Part shown: positions 50,262 through 58,521 of the stretch, piece by piece
Layout: each line of letters starts with the position of its first letter
How positions within the stretch are numbered: position 1 is the stretch's first letter
Assembly (NCBI GenBank): GCA_021813745.1
Contig: JAKAJO010000070.1
Location: forward strand, 1-64,000
Source: Acidobacteriota bacterium
GTDB lineage: Bacteria; Acidobacteriota; Terriglobia; Terriglobales; Acidobacteriaceae
DNA: 64,000 bases
Direction of reading: 5' to 3'
The notes under the pieces: generated by a model
What the model was told of the DNA's origin: nothing
Database searches by the model: none
The model's input: only the letters and a program-made list of their open reading frames with translations
Position numbers and translations under genes: made by a program

Positions 50262-52926
50262 GTTTCCCCGCTTTCCCGGCCGCATGCCTGCGCGAATACT
50301 TTGTCAGAGCCACGGAGTTCCTGCCGCGGTCATCGCGATAATAGCGCACGTCATCGACGCACCGGTGCAACATCGGCAATCCGAGTCCCGATTCGCGTGA
50401 ACCATTCAGTTCCAGCAAGGGGACACTGCCTGGTTCAAACGGATCTCCATAATGATGAAGCAACATAACCACGCGGCTTTCAAACGCCCTTGCCTCCAGA
50501 CCAATGCGCTGTCCCTTTCGACCATGGTACGCATGCTTCATGATATTGCTGGCTGCCTCATTCACCGCAAGTTCCAGTGCATCCGTATCCGCATTCATCA
50601 GCATGCCCGCCGGTAATCTCGCGCAGAACGCACGCACGAACTCGCGCACCGTGCATAGCTGATGAAGGTCGCTATGAATCTCCATCTCTTCGTGGCGGAA
50701 TGACTGCTCCACCGCCTCCATGCGCACTGCCACGCTCGTCATATCGTCACGCAGCCGTTCCGTTCCCGTAAAATCTCTAATGGCCTGACGTACCGCCGTA
50801 ACCATCGCTTCCGGTTCCAAATGGCTGTTCTTCCGCACAAGCTCTTCCAGTCGGTCTGAGCCAAAGGGCTCACCCTTCGTATTGCGCGCCTCTGTCACGC
50901 CATCGGAAAACAGCAGCAGCACATCGCCGGGATCGCACTGCACCGTTGTTTGCTCATAGATCTCATCCGCCCTTACACCAAGCGGAAGATTATCCCCGTG
51001 CAGAATCTCAGTCCGTCCCGTTGCGACATGCCAGTGCACGATGCCCGTATGTCCGCAATCCACAAGCTCAATGCGATGCTGTTTTGCGTTCAGCCGCGCA
51101 TAGCACAACGTAACAAAACTCTCCAGATCAATCAGCTTGTGTACAAGCTGCACATGTGCCAGCGTAACTATCTCATGCGGTTCCGGCAGCTTGCCTCCCG
51201 TTGACATCGACATGAGATGGCTCAGCGACTTCAGAAAATATGCCTTAGTTGCCGCGCCCAGCAAGGCTGCCGGTGCGCCCTTGCCCATCACGTCGCCAAC
51301 AATTACATCTAAGTCACCTTCACGGTGTTTGATGAAGATGTAGAAGTCTCCATCGATACGCTCGGTCGGCACAGAAAGCGCAGCCACTCGCAGTCCTGGA
51401 ATGTCGCCCGGCGGTGGATCGAGCAGCAGGGTCTGCTGAATCCGATAGCCAATATCAAGTTCCCGCTCGCGCGCTCGTGCCAGTTCCGCAGTTGCCGCCT
51501 GCTCACGCCGGATAAACTCGTCCTTGACTCGATTCGCCGTCACCAGCTCCGCGGTGCGCGCCAGCACCCGCTGCTCCAGTTCAGCATTGAGCTTACGTAT
51601 CTCCTCCTCTGCCTTCGCTCGCTCGGCGCGCGTGCGCAACGTCGCTATTCCAAAGGAGAGGTCGTCCGCAAGCTCTGATAGCAAAGCGACCTCGCCTGCA
51701 TCAAAGGAATCAGGCTCCGCCGAATAGATTGCCAACGCGCCAAACATCTCGCTATTGATATGTAGAGGCATCCCTATGCACGAGGCATATCCTTGCTTCA
51801 GCGCCTGTTCACGCCACGGCACCATACGCGGGTCTGTGGCCAGATATCGAATTGTCGTCGGGCGCTGTGTCCGGATGCATGTGCCCACAGGTCCACGACC
51901 ACGTTCCGTTTCGGACCATGTCACCTTAACCGTATCTAGATAGCCCACTTCAAAACCTGCATGTGCCAGCACGGTCACTGACTTTTCCTCATCCTGCTCC
52001 GCCTTGCCCACCCAGCACATGCGATAACCGGCCTCTTGCACAATCAAATCGCAAATCTGCTGCAAGAGCAGATGCTCCTCGGTCGCGCGAATCAGTGCCT
52101 GGTTGCAGCGGCTCAATGCCCTATTCGCGCGGTAGCTGCGCAGCAGTGCCTGCTGGTCGCGCTTGCGCTCAGTCATATCCCGTACAATGCTCTGCCGGCG
52201 GCCATCCGCGAGAATCTTCGCGCTCACCTCCACCGGCACTTCAGTTCCGTCTCTTCGCCGGAACGTCCACTCTGCAATCTGCGTCTCGCCTCGCATCAGC
52301 GATTCACGCACTTGTTGCAGTCGTGGAAGATTCTCGGGCACAATCAAATCCTCCATCGATCGCCCCAGGATCTGATCGCGCTCGCAACCTAGCATCTGGC
52401 ACCCGGCGCTGTTTACTTCAGTAAATCGCCCATCCGCGTCCGCAATGAAGATGCCATCCGACGCCTGCTCAAACAACTGCGCCATGTGATCGTGCGCAGC
52501 CTTGACCTCTTCGCTCGCCAGTTGCGCCTCTCTCAGCGCGTTCGCGGTCTCCCGGTTCGCGCGCCTCAGTCGGCACTGCAGAACATTCACCAGAATTCCT
52601 GTGCTCAGGTACACCGATGCAGAAATGTAGTATCGAAGTTCTTCTTTCACGAACTCGTGCCGAGGCGGCACAAAGCCCCACCACGCGAGCACGCCTGCAA
52701 TGAAGGTAGCCGCTATACTTGCCCACAAGCCACCTAACCAGCCACTGAGAAAAACCACGGGATAAAACAGAAACCAGGAGAAGGGCCGGACAAATTCCCA
52801 TAGAAAATGCTGGAGGGCCGCAAACAGGAACGGCATCAGGAGCGCAAGCACAACCCGCACCCCGCGCTTGCGAAGAAAGCAAAGGGAAGCCGACGATTCA
52901 GACGGAGCATGGACGTCGTTCGCCAT
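50245..52926 (-). CDS. Membrane PAS-GAF-SpoIIE phosphatase with C-terminal RsbW-like HATPase domain
   Basis: N-terminal TMs, PAS (GIFIADADGRFTEVNSAGCQMLG), GAF, PP2C/SpoIIE (GDFYIFIKHREGDLDVIVGDVMGKGAPAALL), HATPase (ELAVNEAASNIMKHAYHG ... GLGLPML). Confidence 0.93.
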   Translation of the reverse strand: MANDVHAPSESSASLCFLRKRGVRVVLALLMPFLFAALQHFLWEFVRPFSWFLFYPVVFLSGWLGGLWASIAATFIAGVLAWWGFVPPRHEFVKEELRYYISASVYLSTGILVNVLQCRLRRANRETANALREAQLASEEVKAAHDHMAQLFEQASDGIFIADADGRFTEVNSAGCQMLGCERDQILGRSMEDLIVPENLPRLQQVRESLMRGETQIAEWTFRRRDGTEVPVEVSAKILADGRRQSIVRDMTERKRDQQALLRSYRANRALSRCNQALIRATEEHLLLQQICDLIVQEAGYRMCWVGKAEQDEEKSVTVLAHAGFEVGYLDTVKVTWSETERGRGPVGTCIRTQRPTTIRYLATDPRMVPWREQALKQGYASCIGMPLHINSEMFGALAIYSAEPDSFDAGEVALLSELADDLSFGIATLRTRAERAKAEEEIRKLNAELEQRVLARTAELVTANRVKDEFIRREQAATAELARARERELDIGYRIQQTLLLDPPPGDIPGLRVAALSVPTERIDGDFYIFIKHREGDLDVIVGDVMGKGAPAALLGAATKAYFLKSLSHLMSMSTGGKLPEPHEIVTLAHVQLVHKLIDLESFVTLCYARLNAKQHRIELVDCGHTGIVHWHVATGRTEILHGDNLPLGVRADEIYEQTTVQCDPGDVLLLFSDGVTEARNTKGEPFGSDRLEELVRKNSHLEPEAMVTAVRQAIRDFTGTERLRDDMTSVAVRMEAVEQSFRHEEMEIHSDLHQLCTVREFVRAFCARLPAGMLMNADTDALELAVNEAASNIMKHAYHGRKGQRIGLEARAFESRVVMLLHHYGDPFEPGSVPLLELNGSRESGLGLPMLHRCVDDVRYYRDDRGRNSVALTKYSRRHAAGKAGKHADCR

Positions 52927-53082
52927 ACACTCCTCCGCCACGCCGCGCCCGGCGCGTTGACCAATCAACTCAAGTTTACCGCTGATTGCAATCAGCCGCC
53001 GGGCTCTTCTTATTCCCTGCTTTAGTTGCTGTGAATAAACTTGCGGCCATACTAAAGCGCACCGCGAAGCCTTCGTTGTGCC

Positions 53083-54354
53083 TTAGGCAAACTGTTCCAT
53101 GCTGAAGCCCAACTCATAGGTCTCGCCGTGCGCCAACAGTTCCTCCCACGTCACCTCGCGCTGTGTGTATCCGGCCATGCGGCCCAGCATGCAGCTCAAC
53201 GCGGTTTCCACGCCCTCGGCAATCTGGTTGTGCACCCGCCCGGTCGTGATGCTCTCGATGAATGTACGCTCTTTTTCCCGGTCGGCCAGAGCAAGATTGT
53301 CAGAGAATGCTCCATTCGCCGCAAACCTGCCCGTTCCCGCCTGTTGACCCGTGGAGTCCTGCCACGCCCAGGCCTGCGCGCCCTTGATCTGCACTGGCCC
53401 GGAGTACGGCACACTTGCCGATCCCTCCGCCCCGTACAGTCGCAACCCGGCATCAAAGTCTCCATAATCGCCAAACTGTGTCGAAGAAAACGAAAGCCGT
53501 ACATCACCGGGATATGTGAACTGAACCTCGTAGTTATCCCAGCAATCTCCATAGTGCGTCAGAACATTGCGTCCGCCCGTCGCGTGTGCCTTCTCAGGGC
53601 GCGCCCCCAACATCCAGTTACATAGATCGATGATGTGAATATTCTGCTCCACAAGAATGTCACCGGAAAGAGCACGATCCCACAGCCAGTTGCGTAGTCT
53701 GTACTCATCTGCTGATACGCCAGGATGTTTCTTTTCCTCCGACGCCGGCGCGTAGTAGTACCCGGCCACCACCGCAATCTTTCCCAGCGCGCCGCCCTTG
53801 ATCCTCTCTGCCGCCGCTGTAATCGGTGGCGCATTGCGGCATTGAAAACCAACATCCACGCTCTGCGTCGGTTGCACGCGCTTGGCAATCTCCAGCGCCT
53901 GCCGAGCCTGCCGCACGTCAATGCCTACCGGCTTCTCACAATACACATGCTTGCCGGCATCCACCGCGGCTTCAAGATGCTGCACATGGAAAAATGGCGG
54001 CGTTGAAATCTGGATCAAGTCCACGTCTTTTGAAGCCGCCATTTGCTCAAACGCATGCGGACCTTGAAACAGCAGCTTACCGTCGATGGGTGCGTGACCT
54101 AGACCCGCATTCAACCTGTCGAAATGATCGCGTCCGGCAGCCAGATTGTCCGAAAACAGATCGCCCAGAGCCACCACGCGCGCCGTCGTATTCTTCGCAA
54201 ACGATTCTGCCACTGAAGTGCCTCGATTGCCGCACCCCAGCAAACCATGGCGCACCGCAGAGTTCGCCTCATAGCCGAAGGCCGTGCTCGTCTTGAGCAG
54301 CAGCATGCCGGACACCACCCCTGTTCCTGCCTGAACAAATTCCCGACGATTCAT
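53083..54354 (-). CDS. Gfo/Idh/MocA oxidoreductase with Tat-like signal
   Basis: MNRREFVQAGTGVVSGMLLL; GCGNRGTSVAES; CEKPVGIDVRQA. Confidence 0.93.
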   Translation of the reverse strand: MNRREFVQAGTGVVSGMLLLKTSTAFGYEANSAVRHGLLGCGNRGTSVAESFAKNTTARVVALGDLFSDNLAAGRDHFDRLNAGLGHAPIDGKLLFQGPHAFEQMAASKDVDLIQISTPPFFHVQHLEAAVDAGKHVYCEKPVGIDVRQARQALEIAKRVQPTQSVDVGFQCRNAPPITAAAERIKGGALGKIAVVAGYYYAPASEEKKHPGVSADEYRLRNWLWDRALSGDILVEQNIHIIDLCNWMLGARPEKAHATGGRNVLTHYGDCWDNYEVQFTYPGDVRLSFSSTQFGDYGDFDAGLRLYGAEGSASVPYSGPVQIKGAQAWAWQDSTGQQAGTGRFAANGAFSDNLALADREKERTFIESITTGRVHNQIAEGVETALSCMLGRMAGYTQREVTWEELLAHGETYELGFSMEQFA

Positions 54355-54413
54355 CAAGTCCTGCTTTCTTTGCTTTGAGAATGCCTTGCACCTGGCCATT
54401 TCATGTCGTCTAC

Positions 54414-55346
54414 TCAGGCCAGAATTTCGTGCAGAATGCCTTCCAGGTAAACCTTCTCCTCGCGCACGTCCGCTATCTGCTGGGGCCCTGAAGTTTCTCG
54501 CTCAATCGTGATCGCTCCCGTATAGCCAATACGATGCAACTTGGTAAATACACCGCGGAAGTCCACCAGCCCCTTGCCAATCAATACTTCCTCACCTAGT
54601 TCACTTGGATTGGTGGGCCAGCGACCATCCTTCGCATGCACGCTCCGAATATGCGGACCGAGAATGTCAACCGCATCCACCGGATTCGCCTTGCCATACA
54701 AAATCAGGTTGGCCGTATCGAGTCCCACCCCCAGGTTGGGCATGTTCACGTCGCGAATCATGCGCGACATCGTCGTCGGCGTCTCCTGCCCGGTTTCCAT
54801 CAGAAAGTGCTGCCCATTGCCCTGACAGTGCTGCGCCACGGTACGGATGGCCTCCACAGTGCCGGGGTACTGTGGGTCTGCCGGGTCTTCGGGAATGAAC
54901 CCACAGTGCGTCTGCACCTGTCTGATCCCCACCATCTTCGCGAAATCTGAGACCTGTCGGAGAGCATCTATTCGAGCTGCGCGCATCTTCTGAGGCACTA
55001 GTCCGATCGTGGACGGCCCTTGCATGAAGTTCCATTCCAGAGGACCGGGCCCTACAACTTCAACCGTGGTGGCAACCACGTCATACTTGGCCAGCAGGTC
55101 CTGAAACTGCTTTGCCAGATCCGACGAGAACCCATTGATGTATCCATCGAGAGAAAGAAAGCAATTCGAGAAGCCCAGGTCGTGCACGCGCCGAATCGCT
55201 TCCTCAGGGGCACCAAACGGCGTAATCAACAAGCCCAGAGCCATCGGCTTTAATCCATCCGCGTTGGTCATCGCCAAGGCGGCAGTGCCCAGTGCTTCCA
55301 CAAATAGTGCCGCAGAAGTCATACCCAGAAACATCCTTCGATCCAT
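54414..55346 (-). CDS. Sugar phosphate isomerase/epimerase (TIM barrel) with Tat-like signal
   Basis: MDRRMFLGMTSAALFVEAL; LGVGLDTANLILYG; HAKDG. Confidence 0.87.
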   Translation of the reverse strand: MDRRMFLGMTSAALFVEALGTAALAMTNADGLKPMALGLLITPFGAPEEAIRRVHDLGFSNCFLSLDGYINGFSSDLAKQFQDLLAKYDVVATTVEVVGPGPLEWNFMQGPSTIGLVPQKMRAARIDALRQVSDFAKMVGIRQVQTHCGFIPEDPADPQYPGTVEAIRTVAQHCQGNGQHFLMETGQETPTTMSRMIRDVNMPNLGVGLDTANLILYGKANPVDAVDILGPHIRSVHAKDGRWPTNPSELGEEVLIGKGLVDFRGVFTKLHRIGYTGAITIERETSGPQQIADVREEKVYLEGILHEILA

Positions 55347-55779
55347 CCCGAATCCTTTCTGCTTATCGAATGCGTACGCCCACGTACTTTGTCATTACGC
55401 GCCAATCTACGCCATACGCGCTTGCTTGTGCAATCTGCTCGTCAGTTGCGCACGGAGAACAACTGTCGCGCAAAAAAGCATGCATCAACCCTTGATGAAT
55501 GCTCATGGATATCATGCTGTGGCTATCTATCTACCGTTGCTGCGGTAAGGATCGAACAACAACCTATCCTTACATACACCTCATAGCTACTACCCAGTTC
55601 TGCACGCCACGCGATTTTCACTGGTGTTGTAAGCGACATGAGGGCCAACGAATTGATGAACCGCACTGCCTTTCGTCGTTCGCATCTGTCATTTTTGCTA
55701 GTTTTGTTCTTTCTATGCAGCTCTTATCATGCCTCAGAGCGCTGTATTTAGGGAATCTTTGGGGATATCTGGGGGCAGA

Positions 55780-56172
55780 ATGAATCGCCAGGGCCAATGG
55801 AAAGCCTCTCTTCTCACCATGTGTGTTCTTGCCCTCTCCGGCTGCGAAGACCTCATTCCCCACGACACCAAGAGCCTGCTCATCCCAGCTTTTCATCGCT
55901 CCGAAATCATTGGCATGGTGGCGGGCTTTGGAACCACCTTTGCTGCCTTGCCAGATCTCATCGCCATGTTGCGACGCAGATCAAGTAAGGGCATGAATCC
56001 GAGGATGTGTTCCATCATGGGCGCTTTTCAGATCTTGTGGGTTTACTACGGTTTATTGATTGTTTCACGTCCGGTCATTGTATGGAACGTGATCGCAGTT
56101 GTGACCAATTCCCTCAGTGTCGGCGCATACTTTTATTTCGCTCGTAAGGAAAAGACACAGCCACTTCGTTGA
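55780..56172 (+). CDS. SemiSWEET-like (MtN3/PQ-loop) protein with N-terminal lipobox-like segment
   Basis: MVAGFGTTFAALPDLIAMLRRRSSKGMNPRMCSIMGAFQILWVYYGLLIVSRPVIVWNVIAVVTNSLSVGAYFYF; N-terminal LALSGC. Confidence 0.68.
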   Translation: MNRQGQWKASLLTMCVLALSGCEDLIPHDTKSLLIPAFHRSEIIGMVAGFGTTFAALPDLIAMLRRRSSKGMNPRMCSIMGAFQILWVYYGLLIVSRPVIVWNVIAVVTNSLSVGAYFYFARKEKTQPLR

Positions 56173-56271
56173 GTCTGGCGCTACACGGAAGGTAGTGCTG
56201 ATCCGCTTCTCCATTAGCTTCTCCAGGGAAACCTCCTCGAGACTGTTGCAAAGCCAATCCTGAGTAACCAA

Positions 56272-57342
56272 TTATTTCCAGATGCCGTTGTAATTCCCGA
56301 ACGTCCAACCTAACCCAAAGCTTGCCCCATAGTCGCTTCCAGAGAAGTGCGCGGGCGGCTGATTATCCCAGCTTCCGTAGAAGGAGATATTCCAGGTAAA
56401 GTCTCCAAAAATCTTGATGTAATACGTCGTATTCAAGTTGTTGTAAACCCGCCCAGGTTGGTTAAGCGCCGGAAATGTTATTGCTTCAAGAGTCAATTTC
56501 GTCTTGTCAAACTTGAAGAGCGATGCATCCACTCCCACCATGGCGGCAGCCGTATTCTGGCTGGGCAGTCCAAATTCATTTTCGCTGTATCTTGTGTTCT
56601 GGTAAGCCATGCCGCTGAAAATATTAATCGTTGAACGATTCGTGTTCTTCACATAGCGGCCAATTCCAGCTCCTAGATTGCTCTGCAATTGAATATTCTG
56701 CTCGGTGCTTTGCAGCAGACTTCCAATTCCCGTATAAAACCAGTTATCCCAGCGCATCAAATGGCGAAAGTATGCATTCAGATTATTTCGCGTGGAAGTT
56801 GCAACCCCGGCACTGCTCGTCAGTGTGGAATTGAAGATTGCGCCAGATGACCATCGTTCACGCAGATAATCCGCGTCAGCACCCAACGAGAATTGCGTCG
56901 TTTCGTTAGCCTTCGAAAAAGTAAATCCTGAATTAATAGCCCCATTGAATCGGCGCCAGAAGCTTTCAGAAGTTTGATTGATTCCAGCAACCTCTCGATG
57001 TCCCACCTCTACTGTTTCGCCGGCATCCTCCATGGTCTCAATACGCAATATTTGGGCCATCTCGGTCTCTGCCATGGAGAGCGTCCCTGTATAGATTCGG
57101 CCGTCCTGCATTCTGACGAGAAACAGCTGTTTGCTCTCGACACGCTTCACCTTTGACCAATCCACCTGTACTGTACCTTGAACGTAATCCAAGCCGATAT
57201 ATAACACGCCGCTGTCGAGCCCTTTGATCTCGCATGTGAAGCGGTCTCCGTTATTCATGACCAGCACATCTGACTTGTCTCTCGCAAGAAGAGGCGAAGC
57301 AATGAGAAACATAGCGAAGGCAATCAGGGATGAAACCCTCAT
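56272..57342 (-). CDS. DUF481-family outer-membrane protein
   Basis: Signal peptide; VLVMNNGDRFTCEIKGLDSGVLYIGLDYVQGTVQVDWSKV; C-terminal beta-barrel strands. Confidence 0.82.
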   Translation of the reverse strand: MRVSSLIAFAMFLIASPLLARDKSDVLVMNNGDRFTCEIKGLDSGVLYIGLDYVQGTVQVDWSKVKRVESKQLFLVRMQDGRIYTGTLSMAETEMAQILRIETMEDAGETVEVGHREVAGINQTSESFWRRFNGAINSGFTFSKANETTQFSLGADADYLRERWSSGAIFNSTLTSSAGVATSTRNNLNAYFRHLMRWDNWFYTGIGSLLQSTEQNIQLQSNLGAGIGRYVKNTNRSTINIFSGMAYQNTRYSENEFGLPSQNTAAAMVGVDASLFKFDKTKLTLEAITFPALNQPGRVYNNLNTTYYIKIFGDFTWNISFYGSWDNQPPAHFSGSDYGASFGLGWTFGNYNGIWK

Positions 57343-57744
57343 ATTCGTTTCCAGATCTAAGGCGGAGAAAATCCTCAACGCTTTCCAGCTGGCTGCTTCC
57401 CTCAAGTAACATCCACAATGCAATCTGACGCTAACCAATGGACAGGCAGCACAACTTTCCGCTCACAGTCGCTGCCTTTCAGGAGAGGATAAAGCGCCAA
57501 GCCTGCGCTTAGAACTAGGAAGAGTTCTAGAGCATCTCAGAACAACAACGAGTGGTAGACACCTGTAACCGGGATTTCAAGGCATCGGTCCAGAGCCTGC
57601 ATTTTGAAGAGGGCGTGTGCGCCATGCGGACTGAGCCCAACGATGGCATACGATACCGCGTTCACGCCGCACATCGCGGATGACACAACAATGTTGTGGA
57701 GCTTGTGCTCAACGGCACGAAATGCAGTCTGATTGGTGGATGAA

Positions 57745-57789
57745 TGGTGGACGCGGTAGGAATCGAACCTACAACCTGTCGGTTAAGAG
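57745..57789 (-). pseudogene. 3' fragment of tRNA-Lys(CTT), anticodon loop to CCA; putative att site
   Basis: Reverse complement CTCTTAA-CCGAC-AGGTT-GTAGG-TTCGATT-CCTAC-CGCGTCC-A-CCA; sequence beyond 57789 does not form the anticodon 5' strand or D-arm. Confidence 0.85.
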
Positions 57790-58114
57790 AGCAATAACCA
57801 ACGTAATATCAACGACTTACGCAGAACGGCTGGCAGCCTAAAGTATTGAAAAGAAACGATTGGGAATGATGGGGAATTTGTACTGTGGGGTCGATGTGGG
57901 GTTGACGCCGGTTCGAAAACCGGACGAATGCCCTCCAATTTGCACCGAATTTTTACCGAATGCTCGCCCGGTTATCGCCCTTTTCGAAGATCGATTCTGC
58001 AATGGTCAACGAAACATGGGTCGTCATCGAATTCAATAGTCTCGTCTTAAAAGTTCGGAAGTTCTCAATTTGGAGTTGGCTGAGTTTCATAGGGGTTAAG
58101 AGTTGCCCTCTGCA

Positions 58115-58468
58115 TTATGAGTGACCCTTTGGCTTATTGCGATGGACATTGCGTGGATATTTCATGCGCTTCAATTGATCATTAAAACCCAGGGCTGCTG
58201 TGTTGCAGATATCACGCGCTGTCTTCAACTCCGATTCACTCCAGTTTGCAAAATCCTCCCGAGTCACGTCCTTTAGAGCATGAAGCTTCGCCATCAATTG
58301 AGATCGGGGATTCTCTCCGAACGGGTGTTTATCGACTAGACGGCTGATACGCACTTGTTCGGCCTGATTATGCCGTGCCACCACCCCGTCATCTTGACCT
58401 GCATAGGCAACTCCCCGTCTCCTCTCAAGGGTTTCCCTAGCAACCTTTGTCCAATTCATCTTCGCCAT
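58115..58468 (-). CDS. Small hypothetical protein, possibly last gene of the R-M operon
   Basis: 117-aa ORF, same strand, 53 bp after res; no recognised domain. Confidence 0.55.
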   Translation of the reverse strand: MAKMNWTKVARETLERRRGVAYAGQDDGVVARHNQAEQVRISRLVDKHPFGENPRSQLMAKLHALKDVTREDFANWSESELKTARDICNTAALGFNDQLKRMKYPRNVHRNKPKGHS

Positions 58469-58521
58469 CTTTCGGCTCCCCCCTCACTCCAACGACATGG
58501 AATCTGCAAGATACAGTCGCA

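Noticed and set aside
57904-57934. Second tRNA-like fragment (GGTTCGAAAACC...CTCCA) inside the island edge
   Set aside because: Stem/loop spacing does not fit a T-arm plus 7-nt acceptor strand; treated as a simple inverted repeat.
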